Origin: Gadus chalcogrammus
Taxonomy: Eukaryota > Chordata > Actinopteri > Gadiformes > Gadidae
Direction: 5' to 3'
DNA length: 64,000 bases
NCBI RefSeq assembly: GCF_026213295.1
Contig: NC_079425.1
Coordinates: 15,180,288-15,244,287 of the forward strand
Part shown: one piece after another, positions 44,100 through 54,759 of the stretch
Position numbering within the stretch: position 1 is the stretch's first letter
How the letters are laid out: the number at the start of each line of letters is the position of its first letter
The notes under the pieces: generated by a model
Seen by the model: only the letters and a program-made list of their open reading frames with translations
Told to the model about the DNA's origin: nothing
The model's database searches: none
Position numbers and translations under genes: made by a program

Positions 44100-44210
44100 T
44101 CCCAGAAAGACACCCCTGTATACACTCTCTCTCTCTCACACACACACACCCACACCCCACACACACACCACACACACACACACACACACACCCACCACAC
44201 ACACTCTCTC
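44100..44210 (+). repeat. CT and CA microsatellite inside the pogo-like element
   Basis: ctctctctctctcaca then imperfect (CA)n with ccc interruptions to 44206, between the middle and catalytic parts of the transposase. Confidence 0.9.
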
Positions 44211-45244
44211 TGACCAAGCAGCCTAAAACGGCGAACTAAAGTTCTCTGATAAAAGCACTAAATTGAATCTAATTTCAGGCATAGATACCCTCCACACATG
44301 ATGTACGACATGGACAAAACTGGTGTGACTATGCGTAGACACCCAAGCAGATTGTCACAGAGAAAGGGAAGAAACAAGGTTTCAGTTGCATCAGCTGAAA
44401 GAGGAGAGCTTGTTACTGTGGCCTGGTAGTAAACGCCACTGGAAATGCAGTCCCACCCATGTTTGTTTTCCTACGTTTCTGTTTCAAAGAATCCATCATG
44501 AACGGATCACCTGCAAGATCCATAGGTCATTCTACAAAGTCTGGATGGATAAACGAAGACCACCATCATCTTCCTGGAGAGCTTCATCCGCCACACCAAC
44601 TGCTCCATCGACCCAGTCCTGCTCATTCTGTGCAACCATTAATCTCACATCTCACTGAAGGCGATGAAAAATTCTGCTGAAGGCGCTGTCACCTGCCACC
44701 TCCCACCGCTTGCACCCATTGGACAAAACAGTGTATGGACCACTGAACACCTGCTACAACAGAACCAACGATGGATGGTTGGATGCGCACACATCCTGGT
44801 CGAATCGTAGCAATTTACTTCCCAGATGAAGATTATGCCCGATCAATGGTAACAGACAGGCCAAACCCAGAAGAGTCCTCTACCAGTGCTGCTGCCGACC
44901 TGCCTGTACCATCAAACAAGGAGCCAACCCATGCCACAGGTCTTGAAGCAGGTCTAGATCCAGGAGAGCCACCTGCCACTCTTCCGGAACCAAATTCCAA
45001 GCACTCAAGTGACGAAGCTGGTTCTCGTTCTCTCCAGAAGTCATACTTCCCCTGCCAAAAGCCACAGCAAGAAGGCCCAGAATGATGAGAAAGTAAGTAA
45101 AAACAAGAATTGTGCCCGACACACCTGAGAAGATGGAGCTGGAGAAGGCACACTAAGAAAAAGAAGATGAAAAGGCTGCAAAGGAAAAAGAAAAAATCAA
45201 TGAAATGCAGAAGAAAAAGGGCTCTAGAAGGGCTCACATCAAAC

Positions 45245-45520
45245 CAAAATCATTAAGAAATAGGTTGTTTACAGTAGCTCAGAAGGAAGCACCATGGGCA
45301 TTCCACTTGAGGACACCACTGACGATGAAGCGGAAGATAACCTGGAGAACGCACACAGCAGAGAAAATGAAAGGGCTGAAAAGGGGAAAAAGAATGAACA
45401 TCAGAAGAAAGGGGATCTGAAAGGGTCCGAACCCACCAAACACAAAAAGAAAGTGATTGTCTACAGTAGCTCAGAAGAGACTGACATCTCCATTCCACTT
45501 AACGACACCACTGATAACAG
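45245..45520 (+). repeat. internal duplication in the transposase acidic region
   Basis: tacagtagctcagaag and attccactt.a.gacaccact occur at about 45271/45299 and 45461/45492, roughly 190 bases apart, giving two copies of a Y-S-S-S-E-E-like to P-L-x-D-T-T-D peptide in different states of decay. Confidence 0.75.
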
Positions 45521-45884
45521 TTCAGATGGCCAGAATGATGATGATGATGATGATGATGGTGACAAGGATCTGTCTGCTGGTGACTGTGTCATTGTGAGCT
45601 TTGCAGGTATAACTACGCTGGATTGGTGGAGAAGGTGATGATGCCGACATCAGTGCAAAGCTTCTAAGGCAAAGTTGTAAGAGGTCTGTGGATGGAAAGC
45701 CCATCTTCACATTTAAAGAAAATGATAATGGAGTCATCCATAGAGGTGATGTGCTCAAGAAACTACCCACACCACAAAAACTTGGTGTTACAGCCAGAAT
45801 GGAGAAGTTCATATTCCCCTGCAGAATCGACAAGTGAAATGTTAAAGGTCCAAAGGCATGCTACTTTATGGATGCTTTAATATA

Positions 45885-46215
45885 GATATAAGTGGGCCCC
45901 TAGCACAGTATTTGAAGACGTTCCCGAAGTTCAGCCGTGGTGCAGAATTACAGCCACTACGAACAAGTCGCACATTGAGCTTTCCCCAAACGCGCCGATT
46001 CGGTGTCTGTAGCTTTAATGCAAATGAGGAGGAGGGAGGCGGGTCAAGGAGGAGGGTGGGGGTGTGGCCCTTAGCAGCTTGCGGCCATGGTACCATGCGC
46101 TCTGTTTATAGTGGATGTAACGCAATGGCAAGGCGCACACAGCCTTTGGCCGTGTTCTGTAAATATTCTAGAACGCTCCGGCGGGAGTCCTGGAGCTCTT
46201 TATCTAAATAATATC
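45885..46215. repeat. dispersed MITE-like insert near the pogo right end
   Basis: Contains gtggtgcagaattacagcca, ggtgtctgtagctttaatgc and aaatgaggaggagggaggcg, phrases I recall from a high-copy fish element. It follows the transposase C-terminus and lies inside the inverted repeats. Its ends are not defined. The identification is from memory only. Confidence 0.4.
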
Positions 46216-46735
46216 ATATTATGCATAGATATCTATATCATATAATATATATTATAACAGCCAAAATCAGTTTGAGCCTCCAGACGATATTATGAATCTC
46301 AACGTGCGTCGGATTCTCCGACGAAAAGTTAAGAAAGGTTAAGAAGTATCCTGGTTGGAACTGAACTTTGCTCTGAACTTGTGTTCATGCACCGCTAGGC
46401 CTTGTTTTGGAAAATTGACCTTCAATCTTTGTAAAATATTTTCTTTATTTACTTTATATGAACCTTAATTAGTAATTTTGTAATGGATTTGTCTTGCTTT
46501 TATATAGCACTAGAGTTTATGAGATAAATATCAACGTGTCAAAGGGGGCAAGTTGTGCCACAAGACCACTTTTAATCTGAAAGCTATATTTCTTAAACAG
46601 TTCGTCCAGATCCAAAGTTGTTGTTGCAAGGGATGCACCACATCCTGAATTATACGTACATATTTTAGTTGGAAACATTACTTTCATGGCCTCACTTTAA
46701 AGTCACTTTGAGTAAAAAGTGGCACAACTCACCCC

Positions 46736-47597
46736 ACTCTCCCTATAACTTGGTGGGCCTGGCGGCCAAGGCACATTGATGTGTGCCTACTTGTGACAGC
46801 AGAGGAGGGGCCCTGGAAAAGAGCATTGTGTTCGTTGTAGGCCTACAGCTTCGTCTCTGGATCTGATGGAGGTCGGAAGGACGCCAGGACATGCAAGCTT
46901 CTGGAAGATGCCTCTAATGACCACCATGCCTTGCTTGCCCTGGGGATTATGCATACACACACACGTACCATTCACGCACACATGCACAAACATGCCTTTC
47001 ACGGATGTACATACCCACATAGGGAAACAAATATCACATAAATGAAGCAACTATTGTACCATATGAAATCTAAACAGAATTCTAAACTAAAGTCTGCTAA
47101 ATAACTTATAATCGAGCATAGATGCATTTATAGTTATGATTGTATCGTACAAGATTGTATTATTCATATGTTTATTGATTCGTAGGTGTGTGTGTGTTTG
47201 TGTGCGTGTGTTGCAGAGATGTCATTCTCTCCAAGGGGTGTTATACGTGACGTCACAAACGTGTGTTGAAATGTTTGGCAGCGGCTGTTGATAAAGAAGA
47301 TAAACAGAGAGAAGTTAAAGGGGAACTATGCAACTATTTTGGCTTGATTTAACAGGTTCAGAGTCATTGTGATGGTTCTATTACACTTTTTGGTTCGATT
47401 GGTCGTGGTTTTCGACTCCCCCTAGCGCATCTTGGCGGAGAAAGGGAACATGCAAGTTTCTGCCGGCGACCCGCCACCCAATCTCGCGGGAGTCTCGGGT
47501 CTCGCGAAGTAACAAATTGCTTTACGGTACTACAGACCCACAAACACGGAACCGGCTCGATATAAACACAAGTAAAGAAGGGATTGTTACATTCATC
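46736..47597. other. intergenic, no recognised gene; repeat start near 47319
   Basis: Mixed sequence with acacacac near 46955 and a short tgtgtgtgtg at 47188. ttaaaggggaactatgcaac at about 47317 is likely the left end of the repeat that carries the small ORF at 47.6 kb. Confidence 0.5.
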
Positions 47598-47791
47598 ATG
47601 GATCAGCCGACTAAAAAGAGACCGAGAAACCCAATGTCGGAGAAACGGAAGAAGAGAAAAGGGAGATTCACCAACAGAGAGGCCAGACACGAGTAAACGT
47701 TGGGCGAGCTTTTCGGGAATTGCGTCAACTGAAAGAAAAAAAAGATTGCAAATCGGACGCTGACTTGGCCGTGTTCCTTTGGAAATTGTAA
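47598..47791 (+). pseudogene. small basic transposon-type ORF with one frameshift
   Basis: ATG at 47598 reads MDQPTKKRPRNPMSEKRKKR, strongly basic. It stops after ARHE (47693-47695). From about 47690 a shifted frame continues TRVNVGRAFRELRQLKEKKD and SDADLAVFLWKL to TAA at 47789. I recall this protein start (basic, then TRVNxGxAF..W..LK..xxxxxDAxxAxFLL) from high-copy fish repeats of unknown function. A strong donor-like GTAAGTACC begins at 47787, so this may be a first exon. A single small indel broke it. Confidence 0.5.
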
Positions 47792-47799
47792 GTACCCTT

Positions 47800-48300
47800 G
47801 GGTGAACTTTGTCCTCTTGGCTTTCTTGATGTTGATAGTCTCTGTAAAAATGTGTTTGCTCGACCGTTTTGTATTTTTCTAGCTTACTTGCTTGCAACCA
47901 TGGAAACACCTTTGGTGTTTTTTGCTGCATGGTTGTTTTGCTGTTCGTCTGTCTCGTCCCACAGATACAGGCTAAATCCCCGAATCCAGGTTCTTGTTTA
48001 TTTAGATCACAGACCGCTATTCGAATGCCTCCGATTTTCCTAAGAGTGTAGCCTATATCATGTGATATGTCCGGCTGGCCATAAAATACAGTACCCTGCA
48101 CGAGAGCTGCTAGTTAGCATATATTCGTCGGTAACAGAACTGTTACATTTTACGAGACGTGAACCTCCATTATAGTTTTTGCCATGTTATACCTTTGCTG
48201 TTGTGCCAATGTGTAAACATTTTTGTAAAAAGATTGCTTTGTATTTTTTCTTAGTTACAAGTTTTGGCAAACAGCATTGTTATGAGTTATCGTTACGAGT
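47800..48300. other. repeat interior before the LINE, no gene supported
   Basis: Short ORFs on both strands (for example 47364-48101 minus, 245 codons) overlap the basic ORF and show no domain. They are best read as antisense shadows of the repeat. Confidence 0.5.
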
Positions 48301-48301
48301 C

Positions 48302-49620
48302 ATGATGACCCAAGACGCTCGGCCTGCTTGCCCCGGTACAGCCGGGGCCACTAAGGCCACTCTCCCTGCAAACCACTTTCCCCAAACCCTCTCCCCTCCA
48401 GAGGTGAAGGCAGCACTGAGCAGAACCAACAAACGCAAGGCTGCTGGCCCCGATGGCATCCCCGGACGTGTACTCAAAACCTGTGCAGAGCAGCTGACCG
48501 GGGTCCTGACCAGCATTTTCAACCTCTCTCTAGCCCAAGCAAAAGTCCCTGCGTGCTTCAAATCCACCTAAATTGTGCCTGTCCCTAAACACAGCTCCCC
48601 AAAGAGCCTGAATGATTACCGACCTGTGGCACTCACTTCCACCCTCATGAAATGGTTTTAGCCCACCTGAAAACCAAACTTCCACCCACACTAGACCCCT
48701 ATCAGTCGTCAGAACAGGAGCACGGACAACGCCATCACCACAGTCCTACACCCAGTCCTTAAACATCTGGACCTGTGTAACACCTACGTAGGGCTGCTGT
48801 TTATTGATTTCAGCTCGGCATTCAATTCAATCATCCCCTCCAAACTAATCAATAAGCTCAGTGTCCTTGGCATCGACCCCCTCCTACGCAATTGGATACT
48901 GGACTTTCTGACCAACAGACCCCAGCATGTCAGACTGGATAAGCTCGTCTCGCAAACACTCATCCTGAACACTGGTCTTCCTCAGGGCTGTGTGCTGAGT
49001 CCCCTCCTCTACTCCCTCTTCACACATGACTGCAGTCCTGTTCATGCTTCAAACACAATCGTGAAGTTTGCAGACGATACAACCGTGGTCGGGCTCATCA
49101 GCAAAAACGATGAGTCACCATACAGGGAAGAGGTCCGGCACCTGGCAGAGTGATGCATCAACAACAACCTGGCCCTCAACGCAAGCAAGACTAAAGAGAT
49201 CATCGTGGACTTCAGAAGGAACAAAATAGGCACACACCGCCCTGTCCATATCAATGGGGAGGGGGTTGAACGTGTCACCAGCTTCAAGTTCCTTGGAGTC
49301 CACATCTCTGAGGACCTCTCCTGGACCCCCAAAATCACAACCCTGATCAAGAAGGCACACAAGCGCATGTTCTTCCTCAGGAAATTGGCTAAAGTCCATC
49401 TATCCCCCCAAGTGCTGCTGAACTTTTACCGCTGTACCATCGAGAGCATCTTCACCACCTGCATCACAGTCTGGTATGGCAACTGCACCATCAAGGACCA
49501 AAAATCACTGCAGAGGGTGGTGAAGATCGCCCAACGCATCACCAAGACCACTCTCCCTACCATAACCTCAATATACGAGAAGAGGTGCCTCCAAAAAGCA
49601 CGCAACATCATAAAGTTCAT
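48302..49620 (+). pseudogene. non-LTR retrotransposon reverse transcriptase, truncated at both ends
   Basis: Reads RT motifs in order across frames with stops and small deletions: KRKAAGPDGIPGRVLKTCAE (48430-48490), SLNDYRPVALTST (48607-48645), [11 protein letters not shown] (about 48800), [18 protein letters not shown] (about 48970-49022), the catalytic [10 protein letters not shown] (49065-49094), NNNLALNASKTKEI, FKFLGVHISEDLSW, and the C-terminal FYRCTIESIFTTCITVWYGN. No endonuclease and no 3' tail remain; sequence becomes unrelated after about 49620. It resembles the L2/Rex1-like group of fish LINEs as I recall them. A deletion removes part of the MKCFERLV-type block near 48655. Confidence 0.85.
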
Positions 49621-50250
49621 ATCATCACATCATAAATGTTATCGTTTGATAATCGTATGATACTTTGATTTTAGTGTTTATGCAATCGGAAAAAAAAAGG
49701 TAGTTTGTTAATTTAGGTATTTAAGTTCAGGTCATTTCCGGTGTATGCCTATTTAAGGCACACATCCCAAAACAATCATTATTACTGACCTGTATGTGAG
49801 TATAAATCTACTGGATGATGCTAACTGCCATGTCTCAATGACTAAATGCTTGGATCGATCGAAATTACCTACAAATTCTCTAATTTCAGCTTTTTTTTTT
49901 TAAAGTAAATTACATGCAAATGTTTATCATTCTTGCTCACAATTTCTGTGACCTCTCGTTCTGACTTTCTTTATTGTTTTATAATTTTCTTGTCTTACTA
50001 AACGTACTACATCTCCCTCTTTCACTGCTCACCTCTTGTTTTCCGGGCTTCCTGTTCTCGAGTATGTTGTTCTGTGTTCGCCTCACCAGTTAGGTCAGGT
50101 AGTACTATCCTAGTCTGCTCTTCTGCAGCCTCCTCAAACACCATACCGTTTAAGTCAAATAGAAACCCCCGATGGGAACTTTCAGTCTCTCCTTGTTCTT
50201 GTTTGTTAGCACGAATTTGCGTAATGCGCTTACAATGCTACGCCCATAAC
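49621..50250. other. intergenic, no recognised gene
   Basis: AT-rich unique-looking sequence; nothing supported. Confidence 0.6.
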
Positions 50251-50254
50251 TGAC

Positions 50255-50535
50255 GGAGGATCAGCAAAAATGTATGAATTAAAACATAAAAAAGTCTTTG
50301 GCGTACAGGGAATTCAAAGAACAGGATCAATGGGGAAGGCTCACATTCTGGCGCTCATAAATCGGCCCAACAATGTGGAGAGACAAGGTCATGGAAGAAT
50401 AAATAAGCACACTGAGAGCTAATGATGGATTACGATCGGACGCCCGCGTAGCAGCCCCTAGCTCGCCATCTGACACCGTCATCAATAAGAGCTGGGAAGG
50501 GAGAGTGATCGATCGATGTTATGGATGATCACAGA
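50255..50535. other. repeat-free block, candidate conserved non-coding element
   Basis: Balanced repeat-free sequence with gatcgatcgatg (50508-50519), gctcataaatcgg and tcatcaataaga words. No coding frame. It lies 18 kb downstream of acsf3. Conservation is inferred only from composition. Confidence 0.3.
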
Positions 50536-50649
50536 CACAAATACTGTAGCACCCCTGGATTCAACGACACAGTGTCCCTCCTAATATATACTGCATGCAT
50601 GGATGTGTGTATGTAAATAAAACTTTCTAGTTACAGTTGGAGCGCAAAT

Positions 50650-51030
<381 letters not shown>

Positions 51031-51159
51031 GAGAGAGTCTGATACAGTAGCGTTACTGCCCCTGTGTAGACGTAAGCGTGAGTGTGAGGTGGGGACAGCG
51101 ATGGTCACTAGCAGTGTCTTGTGTAATCAGATTACAGTAAAGGCTTTAGTATTGATTGA

Positions 51160-51450
51160 TCATTAATACCCTCTCTCTCTAGCTCTAGCTCTCACACACT
51201 TTCTCTCTAGCTCTCTCTTCCTCTCTCTCTCTTTTTCTTCCTCTGTCACACATTTATTACCTCCATTTCAACTGATTCTTCTATCTATCTCTCTTTAGCC
51301 CTCCTCTCCATGTGTCTGTACTGCTCTCCCTCTCTCTTTATTGCTCTATTATGTATTTTTCATCCGTCTTTTCGCCTCTTGTTCTCTCACTCTGTCTGCC
51401 CCTCCGCCTCCTCCTTGCTCTTAACCTCTCTATCTTCCTTCCCCCTTCTG
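51160..51450 (+). repeat. CT-rich low-complexity tract
   Basis: ctctctctctagctctagct followed by CT-rich sequence to about 51450. ORFs here are compositional artefacts. Confidence 0.8.
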
Positions 51451-51814
51451 AGTGTAGTCTGTGTGTGTATCAGTATTGGGACATTGATCCCCCCCTGAGG
51501 TCCAGATATGGATTGTTTTTTCCCAGCAGTTTTCTGGGATCTGACACTCACTGCACAAGGACGCAGGGCACAAACCGCACACAGCCACTGTCAAGACAAC
51601 ACTTTAGGGATGGTGTTGTCTTCTGTCGGATTTGGGTGTGATGCGTCTGTTTTTAATTGTGTGCATTTGTATTGGCAAGAGTTTGAGGCAGTTTTTTTGT
51701 TAAGTCTATGTGTTTTGTGATTTGTGTGTAGTGTAATGTAGTAATTATTGCCGTGTTTGTGTGTGTTCAACTTGTTGCAGTATTCTGTGTACGTTTGTGT
51801 GGTTGTGCATGTGT

Positions 51815-52125
51815 GTTTGTAGCAGTAGTTGCATTTGTGTGGCTGTGTATTTGTGCATGTGTAGTAGTAGTTGCACTAGTGTGGCAGTAGGGTGTGTGTC
51901 TATGTGTGTGCAGCAGTAGTTGCAGGGGTGTTTGTGTGTAGCAGTAGTTGCAGTAGTGTGCGTGTGTCTGTGGCAGTCGTTGAATTAGTGTGTGTTCGCG
52001 TGTGTGTGTGTATAACAGTAGTTGCAGTAGTGTGTTTGTGTGTGTGTGTGTAGCAGTAGTTGCAGTAGTGTGTGTATGTAGCAGTAGTTGAAGTAGTGTG
52101 TGTGTGTGTGTGGCAGTAGTTGCAG

Positions 52126-52217
<92 letters not shown>

Positions 52218-52326
52218 CAGTAGTTGCAGTAGTGTGTGTGTGTGTGTGTGTAGCAGTAGTTGAAGTAGTGTGTGTGTGGGGTGTGTGTGTGTGTGTGTGT
52301 GGGTGTGTGTGTGTTGTGTGTGGTGT

Positions 52327-52364
<38 letters not shown>

Positions 52365-52418
52365 TGTATCAGTAGTTGCATTAGCTTGGGTGTGTGTGCG
52401 TGTAGCAGTAGTTGAAGT

Positions 52419-52488
<70 letters not shown>

Positions 52489-52560
52489 GTGTATCAGTAG
52501 AATTAGCTTGTGTGTGTGCGTGTAGCAGTGGTTGAAGTAGCTGCTGTTGTGATGGTCGCT
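51815..52560 (+). repeat. compound satellite: agcagtagttg(c/a)a(g)tag units separated by TG tracts
   Basis: The unit (t)agcagtagttgcagtagtg or its gaagtag variant recurs about a dozen times between 51815 and 52545, separated by TG runs that grow from about 8 to about 90 bases. Two early units include variants ttgcatttgtgt and ttgcactagtgt. The 293-codon minus-strand ORF of His-Thr repeats is an artefact of this array. Confidence 0.92.
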
Positions 52561-52830
52561 CAGCCCATAAATCAGGCTGGGCCCCGGGGGCCGCCAGAGT
52601 GCGTGGTTTGTGGCTCCGTGTGTAATTACTAACCTGACATTTAAACAACAGCAGCAGTATTTCAGTCCACCAGCAGACCCTGAGTGGTCCGCAAACGAAG
52701 TTAAAAGTTTTCCAGAAAATGGATAAGAGGTAAATGCATTCTAATGCCTTGTTAATGGACCCACATATTAATTATTCAACGGTGGCCATTTTATCTGCTC
52801 ATTAAAATGGCAGCTGAGGGAAGATTTGTG
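52545..52830. other. repeat-free block with hairpin, candidate conserved non-coding element
   Basis: Directly after the satellite lies balanced sequence with gtaattac, ttaattatt and a hairpin gccatttta (52785-52793) / taaaatggc (52803-52811). No coding frame. The conservation claim is inference. Confidence 0.3.
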
Positions 52831-53839
52831 CTTCTTTGTTCTGGGCTGCTCCGCCTTGGCAGGGATGGGAAACTTCTCCACTTTTCTTTCTGTCTCTCTA
52901 TCTCTTTCTCTCCATCATTCCCCCTCTCACTGTCTTTATCTGTCTTCCTGTTACTCATGTTTTCTGTCTACTTCTTCTCTCTCTCTCTATCTTGCACTTT
53001 CTCAAACCCTCTCTCCCCCTCTCTCTCTCTGGACAATCAGTTGTGGACACAAACATATTTTGTTTGTTTCTGTAGTAAATTCAGTGTCAGTGTCCGGTCT
53101 GGTCCACTTCTCATCGCTGCCAAAATAAATGATCCATAAAGTGTAAATCCTTGTATATAATACACTTTAATACATTATTTGATAATAATATATCTGCAGG
53201 TATTCTCTGGGGAGTAAAGTAGTAAGATGCACTATGTTTTCTGTGATTACACATTAACAGTTTTGTTTGAAAGCAAATTCTTATCAAATTGTATTTAATG
53301 GCGATAAATCTCTCTCTCTGCATGACTTTGGTTTCCAAAAAATCCACGTTTGTCTGGATTAGCAACTCTCTGTCAGTAAGTCTTTGAGGGATCAATCACT
53401 TAAACAAACGTGAACATTTTAACCTTAAATTAAGACTCATATTTTTCTGATTAGGGCACTAGGTCGCAAAACACAACCCTAATGCTCATGCAGACGTCCT
53501 CTTAGTAACCTGCGGTTATGTACAGACAATAATAATAATCTGACCAAAAAGCAGAAATAGATATCCAAATCTGAAAAAATAGCCCATAATACTGCCACGG
53601 TTCTAGGAATGTTATGTTCTGGCAGTGAAGCTTAAACTCAGTATCTCATCAATGTGTAGACAAGTTGGATTACTTTATTGTATACGATAATGTTATATTG
53701 TATTATCGGTATGTACTGTTTTCCTCCGTAGCTCATGTCCTACTAGCAATATCATATCTTGTCTTTATCCTTCTGTTTAGGTGTAAAGGTACGGTCACCA
53801 TTAAGTATTGTTATAAATTTAAATTAAAAGTTTGAAATA

Positions 53840-54150
53840 GAATCCTTAGCAAACCAATGAGCATGTCAGCCGTGAATAGGCGATCCTTGGGAATGAGTCA
53901 ATCAGAGGCAGCATTAGAGAGGGTTCCATATGGGAGGGCGTGGGGTGGCAGGCAGACATTTGTAACCTCGGCCAGTTGTTTAAGACCAGGATGAGGAGTA
54001 GGAGAGCGAACGGGTGGAGGCAGGAGAAATTAAGATTCTTGTTTGCCATGTCTTCAACAGAAGGCAAGAGTGGGGAGAGCAGAGCGTCGTGACGAGATTA
54101 TTAACGACGCTGCAGCAGCCAGCAACACAAATTACTTTCACTTGATTTAT
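53840..54150. other. repeat-free block, candidate conserved non-coding element
   Basis: Balanced sequence with gcaaaccaatgagc (CCAAT-type), aatgagtcaatcagaggc (AP-1-like TGAGTCA) and gagattattaacgacgc. Short ORFs on both strands show no domain. Confidence 0.25.
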
Positions 54151-54339
54151 TTTCTCCAAGCTCCTCCGCTCTCCATCCGTAGTCAGACGTTCCCCCGTCC
54201 CGTTGTGTCTGTCTACCTGTCTGTCTTTGTGCCTAGCTCCTTCTGTCTGTCTCACTCTTCATGTAGGGGTATCTCTGTCTCTCTCTGTGTGGTTGTACGT
54301 TCTCTGTAGCAGTGTGCCAGTGGCATTGAACAGCTGTCT

Positions 54340-54750
54340 GTGGCAGGCCCTGCCACGCTGCATTAGAGTCATACCAAAAGTGTTAGCAGAGGGCTATTGG
54401 CAATAGAGTTTTGTTGACAGTTTTAGCATAGGGCTAGTGGCATTAGTCTGGCTTGCAGCATAATAACAGGGCAAGCAGCAGTAGAGGGGGGCTAGAAGCG
54501 TTAGTGTAGGGCTTATAGCATTAGCAAAGAAATAGCTGCAATAGAGTCATACCAGCAGCAAGCACAAGGCTTGGCGCGTTAGAGTCAGGTTAGCAGCACT
54601 TGCACAAGGCTAGGGGCACTAGCATCAGCCTAGCAGTGTAAGCACAGGGCTAGCGGAACTAGCGTCAGGGTAGCAGCAGAACAGTCAGGCTAGCCGCATT
54701 AGAGTTAGGCTATTGGTGTTGGCATTAGACAGTGTGAGCATAATGTTAAG
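54340..54750 (+). repeat. degenerate satellite, units about 20-40 bases
   Basis: The words gcattagagtcaggctagca and (g)gcacaggg/aaggctagc(g/a)gca recur about 15 times with many changes (for example at 54355, 54440, 54575, 54610, 54660, 54690). The array has no sharp period, so it is old. Confidence 0.7.
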
Positions 54751-54759
54751 GTCAGGTTG

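Larger units (their letters stand above)
42845..45836 (+). pseudogene. pogo-like transposase (DDE_1 superfamily), broken
   Basis: The N-terminal DNA-binding part lies at 42845-43075 and a middle segment at 43900-44060. The catalytic part starts at about 44300 with MMYDMDKTGVTMRRHPSRLS (first Asp in YDMDKTG), SAERGELVTV, then FKESIMNGSPARSIG-like and GWINED segments in shifting frames, and PPLAPIG..KTVYGPL-type sequence to MDGWMRTHPG (44770). A low-complexity acidic/basic region follows (44900-45600). A C-terminal block, KLLRQSCKRSVDGKPIFTFK (45655-45725), continues through KKLPTPQKL to KFIFPCRID. DDE_1 transposases of this kind end with such a block as I recall. The gene has many breaks and is inactive. 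Confidence 0.7.
42687..46735 (+). mobile_element. pogo-like DDE transposon, about 4.05 kb, decayed
   Basis: ggggtgagttgtgcca at 42687-42702 is exactly inverted at 46720-46735. Subterminal copies (gtgtcaaaggg...gttgtg) occur at 42671 and at 46542. In order inside: a HTH-like N-terminus (VQQGTAIRQGARDMKICRMT, about 42867-42930), a middle part (PEATSLGRATAFNKHNVGS, 43970-44026), and the DDE_1 part, split below. Small frameshifts, stops and a CA satellite interrupt it. The exact outer ends and the TA target duplication were not resolved. Confidence 0.7.

Noticed and set aside
47364..48101. 245-codon minus-strand ORF
   Set aside because: Antisense to the small basic transposon ORF, no domain seen; judged a shadow.
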